Positions 48,489 through 62,288 of a stretch of 64,000 nt of DNA are shown here, piece after piece. Origin of the DNA: Lampris incognitus. Taxonomy: Eukaryota; Chordata; Actinopteri; Lampriformes; Lampridae. The DNA lies in NCBI RefSeq assembly GCF_029633865.1, contig NC_079230.1, positions 29,142,009 to 29,206,008 on the forward strand. Reading direction: 5' to 3'. Below the pieces are notes generated by a model, which did no database searches, was not told the DNA's origin, and was given only the letters and a program-made list of their open reading frames with translations. Position 1 is the stretch's first letter. The number at the start of each line of letters is the position of its first letter. Made by a program: the position numbers and the translations under genes.

Positions 48489-50429
48489 CCGGAAAACACC
48501 AAAACATGAAGGAAGAAATCAGCGCATTGTGTGGTTAAAAGTAACAGTAGTAATACATTAGCTATCAATAATAGCTAGTAGCAAGCTTAGCTTGGAGCAG
48601 ACAGGTATTTTTGTTGATTTTGGATGGATTAAGCTGGCCATGGGGTCTGCTATACTGTGACATCTATTGACGACATTGCGCTTCTTGCGTTCTGGGTTTC
48701 GGGAAGGGAAAGAAAATGACACCCCCTCCAAACTTTTCACATATCTAGTATCCGATCTGCAGATCCCATAGGCACACCGTTTCAGCATTTTGTTGTGTGT
48801 TTGAAAGCTTGACGGACCGTTGCTAAGGTCGGATTGGACAAGCACCGTTCTGGGGAGGTACTTTGCGAAAGCTCAATTGAACTCGAGGCGTTCTAGAGGA
48901 GTGTAAAGTCTACCTCGACTGTACACAGTTACGGCTCCTGATCGGTCTAAAGTCTACGGTGAGTGAACGCTCTAGACTAATCGGAAGCCGAAAGAGCCGA
49001 TTGTAGCGTACCAGTCATAGGTCCCAGATGAGACGAGCATCAAAGCTTATCAAGAGGAAGAAGAGTGGTTTTCAAAGTTTACGGCGATGTTTGTTCTTCG
49101 ATGATTCGTTTGAAGGAAAAGTGTTAGCTATAGCTATTAGCGATTTTCCATAGGAACAACTACACGAACTCACAGGCTGGCGCGAATTACAAGTGGAACT
49201 ACCCCGTAGTCGCCCTGTCGAGAGTCGTGTTTCCATAGCGACGTAGGAACCGCCGGGATCATGAGTTGACGTCAACATTTTGCGACAGCTTTCACCGCGA
49301 CGTAATTATCCCATCCAGGTGGCGGGAAATGTCGAGGTAAATCGTCTCGTTTCTCCTGGAGGACTCGAGCCCCCGCTGAACCTCGTCGGTGGCGTAGTCA
49401 GCCAACAAAGCCTGCACCTCCTCGTCTGTCCGTTTCTCGGCTGATTTCTCCATTTCGCTTGATCGAAATTAAGTTTGCTACCACACAGCTTGGTTGCTGG
49501 CTTATACAATTGCGCTTGTTGAACACCGAAGTAGAAGGCTGGTTGCTTCCGACGTTCAACCAATCGGCGTCGAGCCCCTCCCAGCAGGTTTTCAGGGCCG
49601 CTCAGAAGTACCGACCCCAGAGCAGGGACTAGAGACGCTCCCTTAAAAGTCCCAGTAAGAGTTCCGGTCAGGGGTAGTTCCTCTAGTGGAAACACCAGCA
49701 AAGCTGCCGGCCCCCTAAAAGGTTCGGGTAGTTCCGCTGGTGGAAAATGGCCTTATGAGTTGTGTTGACAGGTTGCTTCACAAGGGGCGTCACTCCAGAT
49801 ACTGAAAGCAAAGGTTCACCTACTTTTGCCACTCACAGATGTGAAATATTGGATCATTTTGCTCAATAAATGAATGAGCAAGTATCATATTTTTGTCTCA
49901 TTTGTTTAATTGGGTTTTCTTCATCTACTTTTAGGACTCGTCGCCGGACCGAATCCCCGTGTTACCCCCGCCTTGATTGGTGTCGCTAAAGCCACAATTG
50001 GCCGTGTGTGCGGGTGTGAAGCCGGATGTGAGTATGTGTCGAGGTGGCTGCAGTAGCGCCTCCTCTGATCGGTCGGGGCGCCTGTTCGGGGGAGAGGGAG
50101 AACTGGAGGAATAGCGTGATCCCGCCACGCGCTACGTCGCCCTGGCGAAACGCCTCACTGTCAGGGGAACGAAGCGGCTGGCGACTCCACATGCGTCGGA
50201 GGAGGCATGTGGTAGTCTGCAGCCCTCCCCGCAATGGCAGAGGGGATGGAGCAGAAACCGGGAGGGATCGGAAGAGTGGGGTAATTGGTCCCATATAATT
50301 GGGGAAACAAAGAGGAACGAAACCCCGATGATGAATTAAGGGACGCAAGATTATTAACACGCCGAATGTCGTAAAGTTTGTGTTTTCCTGCCTTAACGGG
50401 AACCATATTGTTTTCTTTTGACATTTAAT

Positions 50430-50593
50430 CAGGGGAGAGCGCGAACGCAGTCCCCCACTACCAGAAATTATGCAGTCGAGATTCCCACGTTTGGGGAATT
50501 CGCACAGATCTGCACAACCGGAGTGCAATGGTCAAGCCTCGCCGTGGGTGAACCACCTTCTTGATCATGGTGTCTCCCCTGCCAGGTAAGTAT
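50430..50593 (-). ncRNA. U1: U1 snRNA gene, unit 22 (U83A, C86U)
   Basis: Family E with the one-base-shorter 3' box. Confidence 0.95.
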
Positions 50594-50721
50594 GAACCCC
50601 AGCCATCGCACAGAGGAGCTGATTCTGACACACATCTATCTGTATGACGGTGCCACGGCATCAAGTAAAGCGACTGCTTTGTCCTCACAGAAATCAAGGT
50701 TTGTTTCTTTTAACATGTAAA

Positions 50722-50860
50722 CGGGGGAGAGCGCGAACGCAGTCCCCCACTACCGGAAATGATGCAGTCCAGAGTCTATAACATTTGGGGAATTGACCTT
50801 TCGCAAAGTCAGTTACCGTTGCTATGACCGTCAAGCCTTTCAGAACTATCCAGGAAGTAG
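50722..50860 (-). pseudogene. Degenerate U1 copy, unit 22
   Basis: The caagccttt form. Confidence 0.78.
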
Positions 50861-52802
50861 CCGGAAAACACCAAAACATGAAGGAAGAAATCAGCGCATT
50901 GTGTGGTTAAAAGTAGCAGTAGTAATACATTAGCTATCAATAATAGCTAGTAGCAAGCTTAGCTTGGAGCAGACAGGTATTTTTGTTGATTTTGGATGGA
51001 TTAAGCTGGCCATGGGGTCTGCTATACTGTGACATCTATTGACGACATTGCGCTTCTTGCGTTCTGGGTTTCGGGAAGGGAAAGAAAATGACACCCCCTC
51101 CAAACTTTTCACATATCTAGTATCCGATCTGCAGATCCCATAGGCACACCGTTTCAGTATTTTGTTGTGCGTTTGAAAGCTTGACGGACCGTTGCTAAGG
51201 TCGGATTGGACAAGCACCGTTCTGGGGAGGTACTTTGCGAAAGCTCAATTGAACTCGAGGCGTTCTAGAGGAGTGTAAAGTCTACCTCGACTGTACACAG
51301 TTACGGCTCCTGATCGGTCAAAAGTCTACGGTGAGTGAACGCTCTAGACTAATCGGAAGCCGAAAGAGCCGATTGGAGCGTACCAGTCATAGGTCGCATA
51401 TGAGACGAGCATCAAAGCTTATCAAGAGGAAGAAGAGTGGTTTTCAAAGTTTACGGCGATGTTTGTTCTTCGATGATTCGTTTGAAGGAAAGGTGTTAGC
51501 TATAGCTATTAGCGATTTTCCATAGGAACAACTACACGAACTCACAGGCTGGCGCGAATTACAAGTGGAACTACCCCGTAGTCGCCCTGTCGAGAGTCGT
51601 GTTTCCATAGCGACGTAGGAACCGCCGGGATCATGAGTTGACGTCAACATTTTGCGACAGCTTTCACCGCGACGTAATTATCCCATCCAGGTGGCGGGAA
51701 ATGTCGAGGTAAATCGTCTCGTTTCTCCTGGAGGACTCGAGCCCCCGCTGAACCTCGTCGGTGGCGTAGTCAGCCAACAAAGCCTGCACCTCCTCGTCTG
51801 TCCGTTTCTCGGCTGATTTCTCCATTTCGCTTGATCGAAATTAAGTTTGCTACCACACAGCTTGGTTGCTGGCTTATACAATTGCGCTTGTTGAACACCG
51901 AAGTAGAAGGCTGGTTGCTTCCGACGTTCAACCAATCGGCGTCGAGCCCCTCCCAGCAGGTTTTCAGGGCCGCTCAGAAGTACCGACCCCAGAGCAGGGA
52001 CTAGAGACGCTCCCTTAAAAGTCCCAGTAAGAGTTCCGGTCAGGGGTAGTTCCTCTAGTGGAAACACCAGCAAAGCTGCCGGCCCCCTAAAAGGTTCGGG
52101 TAGTTCCGCTGGTGGAAAATGGCCTTATGAGTTGTGTTGACAGGTTGCTTCACAAGGGGCGTCACTCCAGATACTGAAAGCAAAGGTTCACCTACTTTTG
52201 CCACTCACAGATGTGAAATATTGGATCATTTTGCTCAATAAATGAATGAGCAAGTATCATATTTTTGTCTCATTTGTTTAATTGGGTTTTCTTCATCTAC
52301 TTTTAGGACTCGTCGCCGGACCGAATCCCCGTGTTACCCCCGCCTTGATTGGTGTCGCTAAAGCCACAATTGGCCGTGTGTGCGGGTGTGAAGCCGGATG
52401 TGAGTATGTGTCGAGGTGGCTGCAGTAGCGCCTCCTCTGATCGGTCGGGGCGCCTGTTCGGGGGAGAGGGAGAACTGGAGGAATAGCGTGATCCCGCCAC
52501 GCGCTACGTCGCCCTGGCGAAACGCCTCACTGTCAGGGGAACGAAGCGGCTGGCGACTCCACATGCGTCGGAGGAGGCATGTGGTAGTCTGCAGCCCTCC
52601 CCGCAATGGCAGAGGGGATGGAGCAGAAACCGGGAGGGATCGGAAGAGTGGGGTAATTGGTTCCATATAATTGGGGAGACAAAGAGGAACGAAACCCCGA
52701 TGATGAATTAAGGGACGCAAGATTATTAACACGCCGAATGTCGTAAAGTTTGTGTTTTCCTGCCTTAACGGGAACCATATTGTTTTTCTTTTGACATTTA
52801 AT

Positions 52803-52966
52803 CAGGGGAGAGCGCGAACGCAGTCCCCCACTACCAGAAATTATGCAGTCGAGATTCCCACGTTTGGGGAATTCGCACAGGTCAGCACAACCGGAGTGCA
52901 ATGGTCAAGCCTCGCCGTGGGTGAACCACCTTCTTGATCATGGTGTCTCCCCTGCCAGGTAAGTAT
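52803..52966 (-). ncRNA. U1: U1 snRNA gene, unit 23 (common type)
   Basis: Common RNA with the unit 19 promoter-spacer change. The unit lacks 5 bp near 53461, about 495 bp upstream of the gene. Confidence 0.97.
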
Positions 52967-53094
52967 GAACCCCAGCCATCGCACAGAGGACCTGATTCTG
53001 ACACACATCTATCTGTATGACGGTGCCACGGCATCAAGTAAAGCGACTGCTTTGTCCTCACAGAAATCAAGGTTTGTTTCTTTTAACATGTAAA

Positions 53095-53233
53095 CGGGGG
53101 AGAGCGCGAACGCAGTCCCCCACTACCGGAAATGATGCAGTCCAGAGTCTATAACATTTGGGGAATTGACCTTTCGCAAAGTCAGTTACCGTTGCTATGA
53201 CCGTCAAGCCTTTCAGAACTATCCAGGAAGTAG
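53095..53233 (-). pseudogene. Degenerate U1 copy, unit 23
   Basis: The caagccttt form. A private change follows just upstream (aaatcaacgc for aaatcagcgc). Confidence 0.78.
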
Positions 53234-55170
53234 CCGGAAAACACCAAAACATGAAGGAAGAAATCAACGCATTGTGTGGTTAAAAGTAGCAGTAGTAATA
53301 CATTAGCTATCAATAATAGCTAGTAGCAAGCTTAGCTTGGAGCAGACAGGTATTTTTGTTGATTTTGGATGGATTAAGCTGGCCATGGGGTCTGCTATAC
53401 TGTGACATCTATTGACGACATTGCGCTTCTTGCGTTCTGGGTTTCGGGAAGGGAAAGAAAATCCCCTCCAAACTTTTCACATATCTAGTATCCGATCTGC
53501 AGATCCCATCGGCACACCGTTTCAGTATTTTGTTGTGCGTTTGAAAGCTTGACGGACCGTTGCTAAGGTCGGATTGGACAAGCACCGTTCTGGGGAGGTA
53601 CTTTGCGAAAGCTCAATTGAACTCGAGGCGTTCTAGAGGAGTGTAAAGTCTACCTCGACTGTACACAGTTACGGCTCCTGATCGGTCAAAAGTCTACGGT
53701 GAGTGAACGCTCTAGACTAATCGGAAGCCGAAAGAGCCGATTGGAGCGTACCAGTCATAGGTCCCATATGAGACGAGCATCAAAGCTTATCAAGAGGAAG
53801 AAGAGTGGTTTTCAAAGTTTACGGCGATGTTTGTTCTTCGATGATTCGTTTGAAGGAAAGGTGTTAGCTACAGCTATTAGCGATTTTCCATAGGAACAAC
53901 TACACGAACTCACAGGCTGGCGCGAATTACAAGTGGAACTACCCCGTAGTCGCCCTGTCGAGAGTCGTGTTTCCATAGCGACGTAGGAACCGCCGGGATC
54001 ATGAGTTGACGTCAACATTTTGCGACAGCTTTCACCGCGACGTAATTATCCCATCCAGGTGGCGGGAAATGTCGAGGTAAATCGTCTCGTTTCTCCTGGA
54101 GGACTCGAGCCCCCGCTGAACCTCGTCGGTGGCGTAGTCAGCCAACAAAGCCTGCACCTCCTCGTCTGTCCGTTTCTCGGCTGATTTCTCCATTTCGCTT
54201 GATCGAAATTAAGTTTGCTACCACACAGCTTGGTTGCTGGCTTATACAATTGCGCTTGTTGAACATCGAAGTAGAAGGCTGGTTGCTTCCGACGTTCAAC
54301 CAATCGGCGTCGAGCCCCTCCCAGCAGGTTTTCAGGGCCGCTCAGAAGTACCGACCCCAGAGCAGGGACTAGAGACGCTCCCTTAAAAGTCCCAGTAAGA
54401 GTTCCGGTCAGGGGTAGTTCCTCTAGTGGAAACACCAGCAAAGCTGCCGGCCCCCTAAAAGGTTCGGGTAGTTCCGCTGGTGGAAAATGGCCTTATGAGT
54501 TGTGTTGACAGGTTGCTTCACAAGGGGCGTCACTCCAGATACTGAAAGCAAAGGTTCACCTACTTTTGCCACTCACAGATGTGAAATATTGGATCATTTT
54601 GCTCAATAAATGAATGAGCAAGTATCATATTTTTGTCTCATTTGTTTAATTGGGTTTTCTTCATCTACTTTTAGGACTCGTCGCCGGACCGAATCCCCGT
54701 GTTACCCCCGCCTTGATTGGTGTCGCTAAAGCCACAATTGGCCGTGTGTGCGGGTGTGAAGCCGGATGTGAGTATGTGTCGAGGTGGCTGCAGTAGCGCC
54801 TCCTCTGATCGGTCGGGGCGCCTGTTCGGGGGAGAGGGAGAACTGGAGGAATAGCGTGATCCCGCCACGCGCTACGTCGCCCTGGCGAAACGCCTCACTG
54901 TCAGGGGAACGAAGCGGCTGGCGACTCCACATGCGTCGGAGGAGGCATGTGGTAGTCTGCAGCCCTCCCCGCAATGGCAGAGGGGATGGAGCAGAAACCG
55001 GGAGGGATCGGAAGAGTGGGGTAATTGGTTCCATATAATTGGGGAGACAAAGAGGAACGAAACCCCGATGATGAATTAAGGGACGCAAGATTATTAACAC
55101 GCCGAATGTCGTAAAGTTTGTGTTTTCCTGCCTTAACGGGAACCATATTGTTTTTCTTTTGACATTTAAT

Positions 55171-55334
55171 CAGGGGAGAGCGCGAACGCAGTCCCCCACT
55201 AACAGAAATTATGCAGTCGAGATTCCCACGTTTGGGGAATTCGCACAGGTCAGCACAACCGGAGTGCAATGGTCAAGCCTCGCCGTGGGTGAACCACCTT
55301 CTTGATCATGGTGTCTCCCCTGCCAGGTAAGTAT
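55171..55334 (-). ncRNA. U1: U1 snRNA gene, unit 24 (G133U beside Sm site)
   Basis: One change only: the last base of AAUUUCUGG becomes U. The core AUUUCUG remains, so the effect on Sm binding could be mild. Confidence 0.94.
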
Positions 55335-55462
55335 GAACCCCAGTCATCGCACAGACGAGCTGATTCTGACACACATCTATCTGTATGACGGTGCCACGGC
55401 ATCAAGTAAAGCGACTGCTTTGTCCTCACAGAAATCAAGGTTTGTTTCTTTTAACATGTAAA

Positions 55463-55601
55463 CGGGGGAGAGCGCGAACGCAGTCCCCCACTACCGGAAA
55501 TGATGCAGTCCAGAGTCTATAACATTTGGGGAATTGACCTTTCGCAAAGTCAGTTACCGTTGCTATGACCGTCAAGCATTTCAGAACTATCCAGGAAGTA
55601 G
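55463..55601 (-). pseudogene. Degenerate U1 copy, unit 24
   Basis: The caagcattt form, as in unit 8. Confidence 0.78.
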
Positions 55602-57542
55602 CCGGAAAACACCAAAACATGAAGGAAGAAATCAGCGCATTGTGTGGTTAAAAGTAACAGTAGTAATACATTAGCTATCAATAATAGCTAGTAGCAAGCT
55701 TAGCTTGGAGCAGACAGGTATTTTTGTTGATTTTGGATGGATTAAGCTGGCCATGGGGTCTGCTATACTGTGACATCTATTGACGACATTGCGCTTCTTG
55801 CGTTCTGGGTTTCGGGAAGGGAAAGAAAATGACACCCCCTCCAAACTTTTCACATATCTAGTATCCGATCTGCAGATCCCATAGGCACACCGTTTCAGCA
55901 TTTTGTTGTGTGTTTGAAAGCTTGACGGACCGTTGCTAAGGTCGGATTGGACAAGCACCGTTCTGGGGAGGTACTTTGCGAAAGCTCAATTGAACTCGAG
56001 GCGTTCTAGAGGAGTGTAAAGTCTACCTCGACTGTACACAGTTACGGCTCCTGATCGGTCTAAAGTCTACGGTGAGTGAACGCTCTAGACTAATCGGAAG
56101 CCGAAAGAGCCGATTGTAGCGTACCAGTCATAGGTCCCAGATGAGACGAGCATCAAAGCTTATCAAGAGGAAGAAGAGTGGTTTTCAAAGTTTACGGCGA
56201 TGTTTGTTCTTCGATGATTCGTTTGAAGGAAAAGTGTTAGCTATAGCTATTAGCGATTTTCCATAGGAACAACTACACGAACTCACAGGCTGGCGCGAAT
56301 TACAAGTGGAACTACCCCGTAGTCGCCCTGTCGAGAGTCGTGTTTCCATAGCGACGTAGGAACCGCCGGGATCATGAGTTGACGTCAACATTTTGCGACA
56401 GCTTTCACCGCGACGTAATTATCCCATCCAGGTGGCGGGAAATGTCGAGGTAAATCGTCTCGTTTCTCCTGGAGGACTCGAGCCCCCGCTGAACCTCGTC
56501 GGTGGCGTAGTCAGCCAACAAAGCCTGCACCTCCTCGTCTGTCCGTTTCTCGGCTGATTTCTCCATTTCGCTTGATCGAAATTAAGTTTGCTACCACACA
56601 GCTTGGTTGCTGGCTTATACAATTGCGCTTGTTGAACACCGAAGTAGAAGGCTGGTTGCTTCCGACGTTCAACCAATCGGCGTCGAGCCCCTCCCAGCAG
56701 GTTTTCAGGGCCGCTCAGAAGTACCGACCCCAGAGCAGGGACTAGAGACGCTCCCTTAAAAGTCCCAGTAAGAGTTCCGGTCAGGGGTAGTTCCTCTAGT
56801 GGAAACACCAGCAAAGCTGCCGGCCCCCTAAAAGGTTCGGGTAGTTCCGCTGGTGGAAAATGGCCTTATGAGTTGTGTTGACAGGTTGCTTCACAAGGGG
56901 CGTCACTCCAGATACTGAAAGCAAAGGTTCACCTACTTTTGCCACTCACAGATGTGAAATATTGGATCATTTTGCTCAATAAATGAATGAGCAAGTATCA
57001 TATTTTTGTCTCATTTGTTTAATTGGGTTTTCTTCATCTACTTTTAGGACTCGTCGCCGGACCGAATCCCCGTGTTACCCCCGCCTTGATTGGTGTCGCT
57101 AAAGCCACAATTGGCCGTGTGTGCGGGTGTGAAGCCGGATGTGAGTATGTGTCGAGGTGGCTGCAGTAGCGCCTCCTCTGATCGGTCGGGGCGCCTGTTC
57201 GGGGGAGAGGGAGAACTGGAGGAATAGCGTGATCCCGCCACGCGCTACGTCGCCCTGGCGAAACGCCTCACTGTCAGGGGAACGAAGCGGCTGGCGACTC
57301 CACATGCGTCGGAGGAGGCATGTGGTAGTCTGCAGCCCTCCCCGCAATGGCAGAGGGGATGGAGCAGAAACCGGGAGGGATCGGAAGAGTGGGGTAATTG
57401 GTCCCATATAATTGGGGAAACAAAGAGGAACGAAACCCCGATGATGAATTAAGGGACGCAAGATTATTAACACGCCGAATGTCGTAAAGTTTGTGTTTTC
57501 CTGCCTTAACGGGAACCATATTGTTTTCTTTTGACATTTAAT

Positions 57543-57706
57543 CAGGGGAGAGCGCGAACGCAGTCCCCCACTACCAGAAATTATGCAGTCGAGATTCCCA
57601 CGTTTGGGGAATTCGCACAGATCTGCACAACCGGAGTGCAATGGTCAAGCCTCGCCGTGGGTGAACCACCTTCTTGATCATGGTGTCTCCCCTGCCAGGT
57701 AAGTAT
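57543..57706 (-). ncRNA. U1: U1 snRNA gene, unit 25 (U83A, C86U)
   Basis: Family E with the one-base-shorter 3' box. Confidence 0.95.
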
Positions 57707-57834
57707 GAACCCCAGCCATCGCACAGAGGAGCTGATTCTGACACACATCTATCTGTATGACGGTGCCACGGCATCAAGTAAAGCGACTGCTTTGTCCTCA
57801 CAGAAATCAAGGTTTGTTTCTTTTAACATGTAAA

Positions 57835-57973
57835 CGGGGGAGAGCGCGAACGCAGTCCCCCACTACCGGAAATGATGCAGTCCAGAGTCTATAACATTTG
57901 GGGAATTGACCTTTCGCAAAGTCAGTTACCGTTGCTATGACCGTCAAGCCTTTCAGAACTATCCAGGAAGTAG
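57835..57973 (-). pseudogene. Degenerate U1 copy, unit 25
   Basis: The caagccttt form. Confidence 0.78.
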
Positions 57974-59915
57974 CCGGAAAACACCAAAACATGAAGGAAG
58001 AAATCAGCGCATTGTGTGGTTAAAAGTAGCAGTAGTAATACATTAGCTATCAATAATAGCTAGTAGCAAGCTTAGCTTGGAGCAGACAGGTATTTTTGTT
58101 GATTTTGGATGGATTAAGCTGGCCATGGGGTCTGCTATACTGTGACATCTATTGACGACATTGCGCTTCTTGCGTTCTGGGTTTCGGGAAGGGAAAGAAA
58201 ATGACACCCCCTCCAAACTTTTCACATATCTAGTATCCGATCTGCAGATCCCATAGGCACACCGTTTCAGTATTTTGTTGTGCGTTTGAAAGCTTGACGG
58301 ACCGTTGCTAAGGTCGGATTGGACAAGCACCCTTCTGGGGAGGTACTTTGCGAAAGCTCAATTGAACTCGAGGCGTTCTAGAGGAGTGTAAAGTCTACCT
58401 CGACTGTACACAGTTACGGCTCCTGATCGGTCAAAAGTCTACGGTGAGTGAACGCTCTAGACTAATCGGAAGCCGAAAGAGCCGATTGGAGCGTACCAGT
58501 CATAGGTCGCATATGAGACGAGCATCAAAGCTTATCAAGAGGAAGAAGAGTGGTTTTCAAAGTTTACGGCGATGTTTGTTCTTCGATGATTCGTTTGAAG
58601 GAAAGGTGTTAGCTATAGCTATTAGCGATTTTCCATAGGAACAACTACACGAACTCACAGGCTGGCGCGAATTACAAGTGGAACTACCCCGTAGTCGCCC
58701 TGTCGAGAGTCGTGTTTCCATAGCGACGTAGGAACCGCCGGGATCATGAGTTGACGTCAACATTTTGCGACAGCTTTCACCGCGACGTAATTATCCCATC
58801 CAGGTGGCGGGAAATGTCGAGGTAAATCGTCTCGTTTCTCCTGGAGGACTCGAGCCCCCGCTGAACCTCGTCGGTGGCGTAGTCAGCCAACAAAGCCTGC
58901 ACCTCCTCGTCTGTCCGTTTCTCGGCTGATTTCTCCATTTCGCTTGATCGAAATTAAGTTTGCTACCACACAGCTTGGTTGCTGGCTTATACAATTGCGC
59001 TTGTTGAACACCGAAGTAGAAGGCTGGTTGCTTCCGACGTTCAACCAATCGGCGTCGAGCCCCTCCCAGCAGGTTTTCAGGGCCGCTCAGAAGTACCGAC
59101 CCCAGAGCAGGGACTAGAGACGCTCCCTTAAAAGTCCCAGTAAGAGTTCCGGTCAGGGGTAGTTCCTCTAGTGGAAACACCAGCAAAGCTGCCGGCCCCC
59201 TAAAAGGTTCGGGTAGTTCCGCTGGTGGAAAATGGCCTTATGAGTTGTGTTGACAGGTTGCTTCACAAGGGGCGTCACTCCAGATACTGAAAGCAAAGGT
59301 TCACCTACTTTTGCCACTCACAGATGTGAAATATTGGATCATTTTGCTCAATAAATGAATGAGCAAGTATCATATTTTTGTCTCATTTGTTTAATTGGGT
59401 TTTCTTCATCTACTTTTAGGACTCGTCGCCGGACCGAATCCCCGTGTTACCCCCGCGTTGATTGGTGTCGCTAAAGCCACAATTGGCCGTGTGTGCGGGT
59501 GTGAAGCCGGATGTGAGTATGTGTCGAGGTGGCTGCAGTAGCGCCTCCTCTGATCGGTCGGGGCGCCTGTTCGGGGGAGAGGGAGAACTGGAGGAATAGC
59601 GTGATCCCGCCACGCGCTACGTCGCCCTGGCGAAACGCCTCACTGTCAGGGGAACGAAGCGGCTGGCGACTCCACATGCGTCGGAGGAGGCATGTGGTAG
59701 TCTGCAGCCCTCCCCGCAATGGCAGAGGGGATGGAGCAGAAACCGGGAGGGATCGGAAGAGTGGGGTAATTGGTTCCATATAATTGGGGAGACAAAGAGG
59801 AACGAAACCCCGATGATGAATTAAGGGACGCAAGATTATTAACACGCCGAATGTCGTAAAGTTTGTGTTTTCCTGCCTTAACGGGAACCATATTGTTTTT
59901 CTTTTGACATTTAAT

Positions 59916-60079
59916 CAGGGGAGAGCGCGAACGCAGTCCCCCACTACCAGAAATTATGCAGTCGAGATTCCCACGTTTGGGGAATTCGCACAGGTCAGCA
60001 CAACCGGAGTGCAATGGTCAAGCCTCGCCGTGGGTGAACCACCTTCTTGATCATGGTGTCTCCCCTGCCAGGTAAGTAT
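59916..60079 (-). ncRNA. U1: U1 snRNA gene, unit 26 (common type)
   Basis: Common RNA, family D flank. The SINE has a private change (cccgcgttgattgg). Confidence 0.97.
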
Positions 60080-60207
60080 GAACCCCAGCCATCGCACAGA
60101 GGAGCTGATTCTGACACACATCTATCTGTATGACGGTGCCACGGCATCAAGTAAAGCGACTGCTTTGTCCTCACAGAAATCAAGGTTTTTTTCTTTTAAC
60201 ATGTAAA

Positions 60208-60346
60208 CGGGGGAGAGCGCGAACGCAGTCCCCCACTACCGGAAATGATGCAGTCCAGAGTCTATAACATTTGGGGAATTGACCTTTCGCAAAGTCAGTT
60301 ACCGTTGCTATGACCGTCAAGCCTTTCAGAACTATCCAGGAAGTAG
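60208..60346 (-). pseudogene. Degenerate U1 copy, unit 26
   Basis: The caagccttt form, with the altered 3' box seen in units 16 and 21. Confidence 0.78.
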
Positions 60347-62288
60347 CCGGAAAACACCAAAACATGAAGGAAGAAATCAGCGCATTGTGTGGTTAAAAGT
60401 AGCAGTAGTAATACATTAGCTATCAATAATAGCTAGTAGCAAGCTTAGCTTGGAGCAGACAGGTATTTTTGTTGATTTTGGATGGATTAAGCTGGCCATG
60501 GGGTCTGCTATACTGTGACATCTATTGACGACATTGCGCTTCTTGCGTTCTGGGTTTCGGGAAGGGAAAGAAAATGACACCCCCTCCAAACTTTTCACAT
60601 ATCTAGTATCCGATCTGCAGATCCCATAGGCACACCGTTTCAGTATTTTGTTGTGCGTTTGAAAGCTTGACGGACCGTTGCTAAGGTCGGATTGGACAAG
60701 CACCGTTCTGGGGAGGTACTTTTTGAAAGCTCAATTGAACTCGAGGCGTTCTAGAGGAGTGTAAAGTCTACCTCGACTGTACACAGTTACGGCTCCTGAT
60801 CGGTCAAAAGTCTACGGTGAGTGAACGCTCTAGACTAATCGGAAGCCGAAAGAGCCGATTGGAGCGTACCAGTCATAGGTCCCATATGAGACGAGCATCA
60901 AAGCTTATCAAGAGGAAGAAGAGTGGTTTTCAAAGTTTACGGCGATGTTTGTTCTTCGATGATTCGTTTGAAGGAAAGGTGTTAGCTATAGCTATTAGCG
61001 ATTTTCCATAGGAACAACTACACGAACTCACAGGCTGGCGCGAATTACAAGTGGAACTACCCCGTAGTCGCCCTGTCGAGAGTCGTGTTTCCATAGCGAC
61101 GTAGGAACCGCCGGGATCATGAGTTGACGTCAACATTTTGCGACAGCTTTCACCGCGACGTAATTATCCCATCCAGGTGGCGGGAAATGTCGAGGTAAAT
61201 CGTGTCGTTTCTCCTGGAGGACTCGAGCCCCCGCTGAACCTCGTCGGTGGCGTAGTCAGCCAACAAAGCCTGCACCTCCTCGTCTGTCCGTTTCTCGGCT
61301 GATTTCTCCATTTCGCTTGATCGAAATTAAGTTTGCTACCACACAGCTTGGTTGCTGGCTTATACAATTGCGCTTGTTGAACATCGAAGTAGAAGGCTGG
61401 TTGCTTCCGACGTTCAACCAATCGGCGTCGAGCCCCTCCCAGCAGGTTTTCAGGGCCGCTCAGAAGTACCGACCCCAGAGCAGGGACTAGAGACGCTCCC
61501 TTAAAAGTCCCAGTAAGAGTTCCGGTCAGGGGTAGTTCCTCTAGTGGAAACACCAGCAAAGCTGCCGGCCCCCTAAAAGGTTCGGGTAGTTCCGCTGGTG
61601 GAAAATGGCCTTATGAGTTGTGTTGACAGGTTGCTTCACAAGGGGCGTCACTCCAGATACTGAAAGCAAAGGTTCACCTACTTTTGCCACTCACAGATGT
61701 GAAATATTGGATCATTTTGCTCAATAAATGAATGAGCAAGTATCATATTTTTGTCTCATTTGTTTAATTGGGTTTTCTTCATCTACTTTTAGGACTCGTC
61801 GCCGGACCGAATCCCCGTGTTACCCCCGCCTTGATTGGTGTCGCTAAAGCCACAATTGGCCGTGTGTGCGGGTGTGAAGCCGGATGTGAGTATGTGTCGA
61901 GGTGGCTGCAGTAGCGCCTCCTCTGATCGGTCGGGGCGCCTGTTCGGGGGAGAGGGAGAACTGGAGGAATAGCGTGATCCCGCCACGCGCTACGTCGCCC
62001 TGGCGAAACGCCTCACTGTCAGGGGAACGAAGCGGCTGGCGACTCCACATGCGTCGGAGGAGGCATGTGGTAGTCTGCAGCCCTCCCCGCAATGGCAGAG
62101 GGGATGGAGCAGAAACCGGGAGGGATCGGAAGAGTGGGGTAATTGGTTCCATATAATTGGGGAGACAAAGAGGAACGAAACCCCGATGATGAATTAAGGG
62201 ACGCAAGATTATTAACACGCCGAATGTCGTAAAGTTTGTGTTTTCCTGCCTTAACGGGAACCATATTGTTTTTCTTTTGACATTTAAT

